Notes under the pieces: generated by a model | What the model was told of the DNA's origin: nothing | The model's database searches: none | What the model saw: the letters and a program-made list of their open reading frames with translations, nothing else | Translations under genes and position numbers: made by a program | Assembly (NCBI GenBank): GCA_001600455.1 | Contig: BCKC01000002.1 | Coordinates: 2,432,171 to 2,496,170, forward strand | DNA length: 64,000 nt | Direction of reading: 5' to 3' | Source: Endocalyx cinctus | Taxonomy: Eukaryota; Ascomycota; Sordariomycetes; Amphisphaeriales; Apiosporaceae | Part shown: one piece after another, positions 12,336-24,423 of the stretch | Layout of the letters: each line of letters starts with the position of its first letter | Position numbering within the stretch: position 1 is the stretch's first letter

Positions 12336-12839
12336 TAAATCATTACTTACAGATAATCTAACGTTCGCCAATAAATCGATAAAAGCAGCTATCTGTGTTC
12401 AAAATGTAACGGCGTATTCAGGCGTTTTCGGGGATATTCTTTACATATTACTGTGTACTGTAGTATTATTATTTGATTGATTACCGTTAAATACTGCAAG
12501 TAGCTTATTCATCACCCTCTGGCCATACTAACTCTAAACTTACCGGTGTTAGGTATTCATTTTAGGGAGTATAGGTACCTCTTATGTACAGTAGTACCTA
12601 TCTTAGTACTTTGTTCCACCTTCGGAGGGCGTAGTTTATTGTGGCGAACCACTCGTTTTGCTATCTACATAAATAGGTTGTCAGGTATAAACCCCGAGGA
12701 GATCTACCCTATCCTATTTGAATCCATTGGATATTAATTAAGATTCATTTTGGGTATCAGAATATAATCCATAAATTTGAAATGTATCATATTCACTAGT
12801 ATATGTCTTTTGCTTTACAATTTATTTAATCTGTTCATC
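12336..12839. other. Spacer before the MoaA-MoaC gene
   Basis: A 504-bp AT-rich spacer between two genes on the same strand. An in-frame ATG at 12,777 would add a 21-residue hydrophobic extension to MoaA. I regard it as leader sequence, because the segment starting at 12,840 looks like a mitochondrial presequence. Confidence 0.45.
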
Positions 12840-15171
12840 ATGTCTCAAGCATTTTTATCCGCCAGTCGGACATGTTCCGCTCGGTCCGCCACAAAAAGGA
12901 AGTTATGTAGATTAGGAACACAAGCCCAAATTCTGACTCCTCTGGCCCGACAAATCGCTACCGTGGCTACGAGTCGTGAAACTATCGACGAAGCATCGGT
13001 GGCGGCAGCGACAGCCCAAAAAGCTTCTCGTCGAGTCCCTCTAAAAGAGATCCGACCGTTTTCGGACTTTCTCACGGACACCTTCCACAGACAGCACGAC
13101 TACTTGCGCATCTCGTTAACAGAGCGCTGCAATCTCCGATGCGTGTACTGCATGCCGGAAGAAGGGGTACCGCTGTCTCCTCCGGACGAGCTCCTCACCA
13201 CGCCCGAGATCGTCATGCTATCCTCCATCTTCGTGTCCCAGGGAGTCAACAAGATCCGGCTCACCGGGGGCGAGCCGACCGTCCGAAGGGACATCCTACC
13301 CCTGATGCAGCAGATCGGCAACCTGCGCTCCCACGGCCTCCGGGAGCTGTGCCTCACGACCAACGGCATAGCCTTGCACCGCAAGCTGGAGGGCATGGTC
13401 GAGGCCGGGCTGACGGGCGTGAACCTGAGCCTCGACACGCTCGACCCGTGGCAGTTCCAGATCATGACGCGGCGCAAGGGCTTCGACGCGGTCATGAAGA
13501 GCGTCGAGCGGGTGCTGGAGCTGAACAAGCACGGCGCCGGCGTCAAGCTGAAGATCAACGCCGTCGTCATGCGGGGCATCAACGACCGCGAGATCCTCTC
13601 CTTCGTCGAGATGACGCGCGAGCAGGACATCGAGGTCAGGTTCATCGAGTACATGCCCTTCGACGGCAACAAGTGGAACGAGGGCAAGATGTTCAGCTAC
13701 GCCGAGATGCTCGACGTCATCCGCGCGCGGTACCCGGGGCTCGAGAAGGCGCGCGGTCACCGGAACGACACGAGCAAGACGTATAAAGTCCCCGGCTTCG
13801 AGGGCAGGATCGGCTTCATCACCAGCATGACTCACAACTTCTGCGGCACCTGCAACCGCCTCCGCATCACCAGCGACGGTAACCTTAAGGTCTGCCTCTT
13901 CGGCAACGCCGAAGTCTCCCTGCGCGATATTCTAAGAAAATCGAACGCCGGGGAGCCCATCCGCGAGGAAGTTTACGAACAAATGCGGAAACTGGAGATG
14001 GAGAGGCTGAGTAATAATCAATCGGACGATGCACCCCTTGTTTTGGCCCCCAACGAGCAGGAACTTTTAGATGTTATTGGCATGGCCGTGAAGAGGAAGA
14101 AGGAAAAGCACGCGGGGATCGGCGAACTCGAACATATGAAGAATCGACCTATGATACTTATAGGTGGGTAAACACTCACTCCCCGGGGTTATATGATAGG
14201 TGGGAGACAAGGCCTATGAACAGTGCATCATCGAGGTCTACTATACGAAATATGAAGTCTTTGATCGTACGATTATTGTTCCGCGGGGGTTTTCGCTGAA
14301 CCGGCATCTTCCAGATTCGCGGCAAGCGCGAGCCAATCACAGCACATATTCTACGACAATGCCTGCATCCATCAACGCATCTATACGATCGATCCTGGCA
14401 ATGGCTACGACCGCACAAATGAACGGGGCCTCTCTACGACGACAATACACTACAACAACAACAATAATAACAAGATCTTTCAGCACGGCTTCTTCTTCTT
14501 CTTCTTCTTCTTCTCGCCACCTCCACAACGAGAGCAAAACATCCGGCGCAGCCGGAATCGACGATGGGCGAAAACTCACGCACGTGTCGGATTCCGGCTC
14601 GGCTCACATGGTCTCGATCGCGGACAAAGTTCCGACCAAGCGGGTAGCCAAGGCGGTCTGCAGCGTCGTCTTCACGGACGAGGTCGCCGCCCGGCTCATC
14701 CGCGATAACCAGATCAAGAAGGGAGACGTGCTAGGGGTGGCCCGCGTGGCCGGGATCATGGCCGCGAAGCGGACGCCGGACTTGATCCCGCTATGTCACC
14801 CGATCCCCATCACGAAAGTGTCGGTAGAACTAGCCGTCGTTGACGGGACTTCTTCTTGTTCGTCATCATCTACTACGATCCGCCAAGGGGAACCGGAACA
14901 TGGAGGAGCAGGTAATCATGGCGGCGAACGTGCCGGTAAGGACGGGATAAGGACAACTCATCGCGTCGATATAGAGGCCGTGGTGGCGTGCGAGGGGAAG
15001 ACCGGGGTGGAGATGGAAGCTCTCACGGCCGCTTCGACGGCCGCGCTCACCGTTTACGACATGTGTAAGGCCGTAGATAAGGGCATGCGGATCGAGGGGT
15101 TGAGAGTCACCCTTAAGGAGGGTGGGAAAAGCGGTCGGTGGGTCGAAGGGGTGCAGACAGAAACAACATGA
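12840..15171 (+). CDS. cnxABC: Molybdenum cofactor biosynthesis MoaA-MoaC fusion (GTP 3',8-cyclase / cyclic pyranopterin monophosphate synthase)
   Basis: Exons 12840-14163 and 14315-15171 are joined by a 151-bp intron (donor GTGGGT, acceptor TTCCAG, CTGAAC branch point), giving 726 residues. The MoaA half has the radical-SAM cluster CNLRCVYC (Cys97, 101, 104) and the C-terminal cluster FCGTCNRL...KVC (Cys335, 338, 352). It converts GTP to 3',8-cyclo-dihydro-GTP. The MoaC half (about 527-720) has LCHPIP, KTGVEMEALTA and DMCKA, and makes cyclic pyranopterin monophosphate. A single fused gene matches Aspergillus cnxABC. Residues 1-45 are Arg/Ser/Thr-rich without acids, like a mitochondrial presequence. 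If the intron is retained, translation stops at 14171 after MILIGG, the MoaA C-terminal Gly-Gly; splicing removes it. A second donor (GTAAAC, 14168) with an acceptor at 14342 would keep both glycines in an in-frame fusion. Confidence 0.92.
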
Positions 15172-15960
15172 CGGTGATAGAATCGCGTCGAACTGATCAT
15201 ATCGTATCTATCAACAACACAATATTATTCCATATCTACAGATCTTCAACTTGTACGGAAGAAGCTATACGTCATAATGGGTATTATGGATTCTCTTTTC
15301 CCTTCCTCTTCTTTCTTTCTTTGACTCTCCTCATGAAAATTCATAGATTTACGCTGCATTACACTACATCGTGAGCCATCATCTATCTGTATTTATCCTA
15401 TCTAGAAATCTATTAAAACCCCTTTGATTGCGCCGTTTGCGTGGAAATTAAATCTGATGTCATATGTCATACCATGTCGGCAGCGATAAACCACACAACG
15501 CACATACCTTCTTATCGCCAGATAGATGATCTGCATTAGGTGAACAAGATTTTTGTTTTAATGGGTTGAGTGAGGCTGTTTGCAGATTTGTGGATACTCA
15601 TCCTGATCACTTATCTCACTATCCCTGTGCGGGCCCCCTCGTCCCCGGTTCCCCAGAGAAGGCGGTGAAGTCTCTCTTTTTTATTTTTATTTTTTTGTTA
15701 CACGTTCAAACCAGCTGACCGGATTTGGATGGATTTGCGACGACGAGGAGATGGATGAACCCAAGGATTAGGCAAACCAAGCTTCTCAAAGGACAAAAAC
15801 CCTGGTTTCTAGTTAATAGCACCTGAGATATTATTATAATCTTAATATTGCACACATATTTTTGAGCAAACCTTGGCTTGGGCGCTTTGCCATGTACCCG
15901 ACACCGGTCCCAGGAGGATGGAGGGTCCCCCGTGAGGCATGGTTGAATCTCACGGTCGAT

Positions 15961-15980
15961 CAGTTCAGTTCAGTTCAGTT
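15961..15980. repeat. (CAGTT)4 microsatellite
   Basis: Four perfect tandem copies of CAGTT in the long spacer. Confidence 0.8.
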
Positions 15981-17462
15981 TGATTTCATTCATATTCATA
16001 TTGGAGGGGGTGGGAGCTTGATCGTTGGAAAATCATCCGGGGGTTTTCTTTTCGCTTCACGTCAATTCTATTTTTTTCTCTCCCTATTTGCAATTATGTC
16101 AGACGATGCTCCATATGCCGGGAATGTGGCGCTATATGTAGCGCAAAACAAGCAGACCTGACTGGGCCTGAAAGGGCTGGGCAAACGCTAGGCGCGGTAT
16201 TTGGATCGTTTCGTAGCGAGCACACCTAGGATAAACTTGCCTTTTCTGGCTTGAAGGAGGAGAGAGGCCAATGGGACGACGATGATAACAAAAGGAAAAA
16301 CAGTTGAAAGGTAAAATATGGGGTTAATATAGTGTACTATGTATACTACTAGTATATGTACGCAGAGTCCATTTTCTCTTGTGTGGGTTCTTATTAGTAC
16401 GTATACTACTGTGGTGTAGCCACGAGTCCCAATCGTAACGCTTGACAAGGACGGAGTAGTATGTCCTGTACTCCTTCTATGCGGGCTGGACTTAGCCGAT
16501 GAGGCTTTAAACTTTAGTGCTGAAGGAGGGTCTCGGTGGACCAGCCTAGGAGTTAGGGGTCTTCTTTTGACCCAGAAACTACTTAATTCGTAGGTGATAT
16601 TTAAAAAAGAAGACAGGTCTCCGTATCTCCATGTTCCTATACCCAATTATCTCACCGATTTTGTTAGGTAAAGTTAATGTAATTGTAATGTGATGAATGG
16701 ATTGAGTAGGAGAGAGGGAGGATCATAGAGGGGGAGGAAAAAAAAAAAAGAAAGAGGCTCGCCCGTTGCCGAGAAAGATCTAAGAGAATCTTGCATTTAG
16801 ACACATTCTAATAAATTGGGCCAAAAGATCGTAAGACTTAAATGTCAACTATTTTTTTTTTGGTGTTGGTCTCCGATGGGGCTTGATGTGCTGTGCTGCA
16901 TGAGGCGCTTCTCAGGATTTGAAGGGCAAGAGGAATTTGTAGAAAATATACTGGTTAAAAGAAAGGCCAAGCGCTTAATGGCGTTGGCACAATATGTACG
17001 TGTATGTATGTACTGTATGTACGTCAAACTAGTGTAGTATAGCTATCTGTAAGTTCCACGAAAGGAAAGATTCCCTTACACCGTGTACAAAAAGAAAAGA
17101 AAAAGAAAAAGAAAAGAAATATTAAACAAGGTTTGTGATGGCAGAAGGTCAGTAACGATGAGATCTACCAGGTTTAAGATTGGAAACAAATAACTGTCGC
17201 GTGTGCTTGAACCAAGAGGTTGACAAAGCTTACCTACAGATTAACTTTATTTGGTGGTTCGCAAGATATTTCCTCAGATCGGAAGAAGATAGATAGATAG
17301 ATTAATGACATCGGTGAAGAAACGCTGTAATTTTATTATTTTATTTATTATTATATTGATTTTATTCTTATATGTACGGAGTATGGATAGGTATTTTCAT
17401 TCATTTTTTGACACGTGATGAAGAGGGGGGGACACAAATAAACGAAGCTGAAAAGACAAAGG

Positions 17463-17466
<4 letters not shown>

Positions 17467-17504
<38 letters not shown>
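17467..17504. repeat. 38-base poly-A run
   Basis: An uninterrupted run of 38 A residues. Homopolymers this long are mutation-prone and also prone to sequencing-length error. Confidence 0.9.
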
Positions 17505-17507
<3 letters not shown>

Positions 17508-18890
17508 CGTTCGTCGGAGGAAATGCGATAGTAAAAAGGACATGTACGCAGTTGTACGTACATACATATATGAGATCGTCGTTCAGAAAAAGATACATAG
17601 TACATAGTACTGTGTATATCACCCATTAAAAGAAATAACGGCGACCCCAGAACCCTGCTTTTCTCTGCTAGAGGTGATATGCACGTCGAATTTATGTGCG
17701 TCGATCTGACTGGTCGCATTGGTAGTACTTGGGTCGAACTCGTGTTAGCCGATCCTTCATGTTCATCTTCCAATTAAATCTGCCGGATAGATACCCAAGA
17801 GATAAAGCTGCAGTGCATTAGACTTTGTAGTTTTAGTCGGTCTGGATATGCGAATCGTAAATCATTAATATCATCTCTACATATATGTATGGATACTATT
17901 ATAATTTATCAGATCTTTCCATTACTGGGTTATTCGTTTCGTCTACCCACAATATACTTCACTATACGTAGGTAGATGTCAATTATGGATCTATACGCAG
18001 TAATATACTAGTATGGAGACGCGATACTAGAAACCTGTACACTCGAACCATTCAAAAATAAATATCGTGTGTTTAAGCTTTGATTTTTTTTTTTTTTTTT
18101 AATATGTTTATATTTTCTTGATTTAAAATCTTCTTATCTACCGGAAAAATGAGTACGAGCGTAAATGAAATTTTATACTACTCCAAGATTAGAGATAGAT
18201 AGGTGATCTGACCGCTTCTTACGTATGTATGCGTACATGTATGCGTAAAATGGAAGGGCGAGAAGGGGGAGCGAGAGAAGCAGCGATAAGTTTGGTTCGG
18301 CCAGCGGGTGGAAACAGGCCTCGCTAACTCGTACGTGGTTCTGCATTTACAGTTGGCAGGTTACATCTCAATATATTATTCGTCGCTTGTCGTCCTCTAG
18401 GTTAGGATAATAAGTATATACATGCTCCAGTCCTTGATACGAGTGCATAAGGTATGTATATGTATATCTAAGCAAGCAAGTAAAGTGTGAGCGATGCGGC
18501 GCGGGGAGGGCTCTAAAATTATTCGCATTACGGTCTAATGATGATATTCTCAGTATTACCAAAAACAGACACCACCTACACGTACGTGAATGATATTTAT
18601 ACCTATGCGTTGCTTTCAAATATCGCTATTACGTCGATTATTACATAGATGATCATTTCATGAAATAACAACAATCTACCCATTGGCCGAATAAGAAGTT
18701 GAAGTGGTATCCGACAGTCGTCGGCCCGAGTTCCTTTGATTGGAATATTACTTTGATGTCGTAAAAAGAATTGACGTAGCCGACCAACCCGTCTGTGTTA
18801 CACTTATTTACGACTAGTTGGATCAGGACAATTTATCCTACGTCTAACTTGATTAAGGCAAGTAGGATTGGTTTTTAGCTTTCTATGTGT

Positions 18891-18995
18891 AGAGAGAGGG
18901 AGACAGAGACACGGAGACGGACGGATAGACAAGGGTGGGAAAAGAGAGACAGAGAGAGGGGAGATAGTGAGAGATGGAAACAGAAACGGAGAAGA
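18891..18995. repeat. Purine-rich (GA) tract
   Basis: About 105 bp composed almost entirely of purines, rich in GAGA and GGAGA words. Such tracts can adopt triplex (H-DNA) structure or bind GAGA-type factors. Nothing in the sequence shows that they do so here. Confidence 0.7.
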
Positions 18996-20720
18996 ATACC
19001 TACGTGTACGGTACCTAAGATAAGAAATGAATACATGTAAAATAAAAAGATTAGTTACGAATATAGAAATAGAACTTAAGTAACTCAATTAACTTAATCC
19101 TTAATCCTTAATCCATGTGTTTCTTCTTCTTCTTTTTTGGGTTGGCATTTGAATACGGTACTCTGTACTTATCTGCCTATCTATTCTGTCTGTCTGGACA
19201 AAAGACCAAGAGACCAAGAGACCAAGAGACAAAAAGGGGGTACCGTAGTGTACGTACCCCAGTCTCTTCTTATTCCTGCCACCAACCAACCACCAAGGAT
19301 ATTTTATTTTATATGTAGTATATACAGTAGTACATCTACACTAAATTACGGAATAGGTATGCGATTACGTCCTCATTGGGTATTCATATTTCTTTGGCAC
19401 AACGATACCCTGCGTCTACCGTCATTTGCACATGCTGCTTTTCTTTTCTTTTCTTTTTTTTCCGTCCTCATCTTATTATTTTCTTGATTGTTTAATTGTT
19501 TGATTGTTTTATTTTATTTACAAGATATCTATCTATACATATATAATACATTTACGGAGTATACCCTACAATTTCCATTGTTTTAACTATCTACAAGTAC
19601 ACGTAAAAAGAGTTTACGGTACCTACTACTTTAATACTTAGGAGGAGGTATTTTTATCATAAGTCTTACTATTATTTACTTAGTATTTTTTTTTCTACCG
19701 TCTGTCTATTTAGAATATTAAAGCGATAAAGAGAAAACAAACGGGTATTAGTCCTAAACTAAACCTGTCTCTTAAACTACCTCAAAATCTAGAACTACTG
19801 TAGGAATCTCGAGATAGTTCTTCCGATACACAACGGAACCCTGTCTGTCAACAAGAGAAAAAAGAAGAAGAAAAAGAAAACTAAACTAGTTAAAGTATTT
19901 TATATATTCCTCTTACTTTATAAAATACTACCGCTGCTACTTTTTCCTTCTATTTCTACTTTATGTAGTAACTTGTTCGCGGCGAGCCACCCATTTCACC
20001 AGTCAGGACTTCTCCGTTCGAAACCCACCCATCCCCATCATAAAATCCAGGTCCACATAGACCAAAAAGTCCACCCAAATCCACCCAGGTTAAACAGTAC
20101 GTACATAAGTCATATACTTGCGCCTGTATTACTGCTGGTCTCGCATTTTCATCCTCCAATCGATTACCTCAGATTTCCGATAATACCCACCGCCACTCCA
20201 TCTAAACATTATTAGTTACCCTTCGCCGCGCAACCGATACTCGCCTGTACTCCTTTGCCCCAGCTTCCAAGGTCCTGTCCCTTTAAAAACGTCAAGACGG
20301 CAATTCGAGGGAAAACCGGCCGAGAGGGGCCCTTTTTCTTTGGGAGCATTATTAGATTCCTTTTCTCCCTGCTGAAGCTTTAAACTTGTTTTCCTCTAAA
20401 AAAAAAAATAAATAATAATAACTGTTCTACTTATCATCATCATTATCTTTTTTTTTCCTTACCCAAGAGAGGTGGTTTTGTTCGTCTAGGTTGTGTTATG
20501 TCGTGTGTCCGACTTCCCTAATCAGATACTGATATCGCGACAATCTGAGTAAGACACGGATACAAAATCATATCAATTCCATTGTTCAGCCTTTTGAGAC
20601 AAAGACGAGAAAGTACAAAGAGCTACTACTAGTGGTGGTTACGTAGTAGTTCACCGTGGTTATTGTTACCGACCTAGATAAGATCATAAGAAGGAAACAC
20701 AAGCAAACAAGGTGGAAAAG

Positions 20721-21764
20721 ATGGCGACCGAATTCATCATGCCCAAGCTACCCGACCAGCAAGCATCGCATTACTTCCCTCATCATCATCACCAACACCA
20801 CACGTCGCATACATCACCAATATCGCATTACCCGCCTCAGGGATACCACTCGCAGCAAGTTTCGCCTCTAAGCACGTCCGAGAACACGTCGCCGACCTCT
20901 CCCAAGTCGTACCACCGCCAGCGGCTCAGGCCGCTCTTCATGCCCGCCGTCCTGCGACCGAACGAATACGCATCGAGGAAGCCGAAAGCGGACGATCAAG
21001 AAGGAGAAGACCAAGAGAATGCCATCACCAACCTGATTAATTTGTCGGGTTTCGCATTGGGAAAGCTCAGTCGACGGTCTACGGCCGACAGCGGGAAATG
21101 CATGGAGGGGGAGTGGAACCTCGACATGTTTCCTAAACCTACTGCGCTACCCACGCGAGATCACTGGAAGGTATGTTTCGGACGCACGCGTTGTCTCAGA
21201 TCTTAACCTCTTGCTTTTCTTTTTTCAATTACACCGACTTTTTTTTAAAAAAAAAAAAAAAAAAAATAAAATAAAATAAAATAAAATAAAAAGAAAAGAA
21301 ATAAAATTCAACTGCTTTATTTTTACTTTTTCTTTTCTTTTTTTTTCTTCCGCTAACGAGCAATTTCACAGCCCGATCCGGCATCGATCGTCTGCGACGA
21401 GCCGTCCTGCATGCGCCACTTCAACTACTGGACGCGACGGCACCACTGCCGGAAGTGCGGTAACATCTTCTGCGACTCGCACTCGGCCTACGGTATCCCG
21501 CTCGACCAGGACGCCAACTACAACCCGAAGGGTACGCTGAGCCGGGCCTGCGCCCACTGCTACTCCGAGTTCCAGGCCTGGCGCAGCCGGACGAACAGCC
21601 AGGCCTCGAGCGAGGGCGACGCCTCCTCCCCCGGCGCTCGCGGCATCCATACCGCCCCCGCGAGCCCCATGGTCGCGAACCCCAACGGCGGCTTGAAACC
21701 CCACGGTCACCATGCCGAGGTCGCCATGAGCGTGCCGAGGGATTGGAATTGGAGCACCTTTTGA
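20721..21764 (+). CDS. FYVE zinc-finger protein (possible short Pib2-like protein)
   Basis: Exons 20721-21170 and 21372-21764 are joined by a 201-bp phase-0 intron (donor GTATGT, acceptor TTCACAG), giving 280 residues. The ORF could be read back to a GTG at 20712, but the ATG at 20721 is the natural start. Residues 1-100 are His/Pro/Ser-rich and disordered. A FYVE domain spans about 149-215 with the basic PI3P-binding signature RRHHCRKCG (172-180). Metal ligands are Cys158, 163, 176, 179, 184, 210 and 213, with His187 where most FYVE domains have Cys. FYVE domains target phosphatidylinositol-3-phosphate on endosomes and vacuoles. The protein ends RDWNWSTF, an aromatic tail that recalls the C-terminal motif of yeast Pib2, a TORC1 activator; that link is from memory and tentative. 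The FYVE assignment is firm; the biological role is not. Confidence 0.88.
21241..21303. repeat. Poly-A and (AAAAT)n tract within the FYVE gene intron
   Basis: A T-run, a poly-A run of about 20 and then five or so AAAAT units occupy the middle of the intron. A long pyrimidine tract precedes the acceptor at 21,371. Confidence 0.8.
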
Positions 21765-23488
21765 CCGAAGGGAAGAGGGTAGCATGAATCGAATTACCAC
21801 AATAAGAAATTTCGAACCTCGATCTTTCATTTAACATCCATCCGCATATCTAACCGAGTTACAAATCGTGCCAAGGCACGTAAATACACACAAGACTCGA
21901 GCAACTGACAATGCCGACCTTTCATTTTCATTATCAAAAAAAGGTCAGCTTTCGCTGCACTCGAGTTTTAAGGACGCTCGCTGCTACGCCGACCTAGAGT
22001 ATACGAAATGTCGGCCACGTATATAACATCACGAAGTTACGGAACATCATGATCTCCACAAACTTAGAGCAGGACAGGTAGTTTCGGGATAGACGGATCG
22101 CTTTTTTTTTCCAACTCTCCTAGCCGCTTACGATTTCGATCGGTCTACAAGTCGAAACTTCCAAGAAGAGATCTTCTGCTTCAAGTAAGAAGGTTTGGGA
22201 TGAACAAAGCAACAAACTCCAAACGTTATTTATCATCACCCATCTTTTACACTTCTTTCATTTTCAAGCGACGATACCCCAAACATTTTTTATTTTATTT
22301 TTATTTATACATATCTACGTTTATTTAATTTACACAACCCAAATCGGAACCAAAATGACTGGATCTTCGATGGATAACGATATCAACCAATATAGAAAGG
22401 ACTGGACAGAAGACGGATCTGGGAGATCGCTGCAGAATGGGAGGAAATATCCAAATTCATTTCAAGGCGATCTTGCTTTTTGCTTTTATTTCTCATTGCG
22501 TTTCTTTTTTTTTTTTCAAAGCCAGTGATAGACAGCAAGTGAATCGGGGACTACGGCGTTTGACGGATGGGGAGCCTTTTGATTTTTTCAACACAATAGA
22601 TTTGAACGATTTTTTATTGCGCTGTCGCTGGGATTTTCTGATGAGGAGGGTAGGACGAGTGAGGAGGAGGAGGAGCATGAACACCCTCACACGGGGCCGA
22701 GAACGGACTGAAGGGATGAACGAAGCGGAGTACGGGTCGTCATTGATGATGATTACCTACCTGCCCATCAACCAGGTTACTGGTATTTGTGGCGAGTAAC
22801 GGAAAACCACGGCCTAATTCTATTCCTGCCTACACGCGGCTCAACGAGGCTGCTGAGTAGGCTTAGGAGGAATGAACACAAAAAAAAAAATCCTAGTGCT
22901 CACGAGTTGTGGCTTCGCCGCACACTGCTTACGGTCTGTTCACCTGGTGCTGGGATAGGTACGATACGGTGTGGAATAGGGAGATGGGATAGCTAGCTTC
23001 GATAAATATAGAGAGGACCCTTCTAGGGTTAGGACACATTTCATCACTATCACACACTCTATGTCTTTCAAGACTCGGTGCCTGTCTGTTTTTCGCCCCT
23101 GCTACGTGACACATCTGTGAAATGCCAACTAAAACCGACTCTGTATTGAAACAAAAGTAAGGTATGACTCATTACTCGGCTGACAGCTAACGTTCGTGAA
23201 ATCTGACATGGTTAACCATGTTACCGAAACAACATGAACTTACAGAACGAGCGGCCGCTGTAGATGTTGTGGACAAGAAAAGGACTCGGGGGATAGGGGC
23301 AGTCAACTACACCGAAAGCGTCATATTGCTTGAGGAGGACGTTATCCGGAATCTGCAAGGCTTCTCTTCCGGATTACCTCTGTGTATTCTTAACAACTAA
23401 CTTAGGTCACAATCCAGGGGTTCATGCATGACTTTACACACGCCTCACATTTGACCTTCGAGGTAAACCAACATTTATCCTATCTGTG

Positions 23489-23560
<72 letters not shown>

Positions 23561-23577
23561 CAACAAAAAACCACCCC

Positions 23578-23610
<33 letters not shown>

Positions 23611-24423
23611 CGGCCCAAAAAAAAAAAGAGAAAAAAGAAGAAGAAAAGTAGAAACAGTTTTAGATTACGGTACTTCCCTCGAGTTTTTGTCACTCCGTTC
23701 GGCTCAAACGGAGATATGTAAGAGGAGAACCGGATACGTTACATGGCCAGCTGAATTTTGAAGCCGAATACAATAAACTATTTTACATCACCAATATTTT
23801 CCCCCTTCCCCCGGAGTATAAGGAATCCGCTAGGCCAAATCGATAAATCTATGTAAGATGTTGACATATTTTAATACGGTTGCTAAAATCTTACGGTCTA
23901 TCAAGTTGCTCGGCACCGTAGACTGATATTGGCAATACAGTTCGCTTTGTTACTCTCAACTTTGGATAGACTAAGTTCATAGAAGTGATATGGCAGAATC
24001 ATAATTGGCATGGACGCGTTATATAGTGCTTCATCAGGATTCTAGTGCGCGATTTGGCAAAATAAAGGACCATGTCCTAAGTCAAAACATATATATCCGA
24101 TTCGGATCACCAAGTAGCTCGCTTCTAGTGGGGTTTGAAGATTACGAACGGTGACAAAACCCAATATCTTATCAAGATCACCCCATGAAAAAATCATTTT
24201 GATGACAATAGTGTATATGTAATTCACGGAATAATATCCGGTGCTTATATCCATCCCTATATATTCTTACATAAGTCTCAATACGACTCTTCCAAAAAGT
24301 TGTACCTGTTGTTTTCATCCGTAACTCATTAAATTCCCTAATATTTCAACCTAATCTGCTTACCAGCCCGCAAACCGAACGCGAAGAAACTAAGAAAAAA
24401 AAGAAAAAGAAAAAAAAAATAAA
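21765..24423. other. Convergent spacer between FYVE and alcohol oxidase genes
   Basis: This 2.66-kb stretch lies between converging genes. The ORFs at 22,437-22,799 and 23,218-23,400 have no family resemblance and look like chance. Two long poly-C runs lie at 23,490-23,608. Both genes presumably end their transcripts within a few hundred bases of their stops. Confidence 0.45.
23490..23608. repeat. Double poly-C tract (69 + 30 nt)
   Basis: An uninterrupted 69-base C run (23,490-23,558) is followed by a 20-base A/C linker and a 30-base C run (23,579-23,608). The other strand is poly-G. Such runs can form i-motif or G-quadruplex DNA, but they are also a classic sequencing or assembly artefact, so both length and reality are uncertain. 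Confidence 0.85.

Larger units (their letters stand above)
15172..20720. other. 5.5-kb repeat-rich spacer between MoaA-MoaC and FYVE genes
   Basis: No gene is supportable. The ORFs present are short, of simple composition and mostly run through homopolymers. The region holds (CAGTT)4, a 38-base poly-A run, a 105-bp purine-rich tract, three 8-bp AGACCAAG copies at 19,205-19,228 and two TACGGAGTA motifs. The last kilobase before 20,721 is C/T-rich and probably includes the promoter and leader of the FYVE gene. That stretch has a 7-codon upstream ORF at 20,498-20,521, if it is transcribed. Confidence 0.5.

Noticed and set aside
23475..23761. ORFs translating to poly-Pro or poly-Gly
   Set aside because: They exist only because of the poly-C/poly-G tract and have no other coding character.
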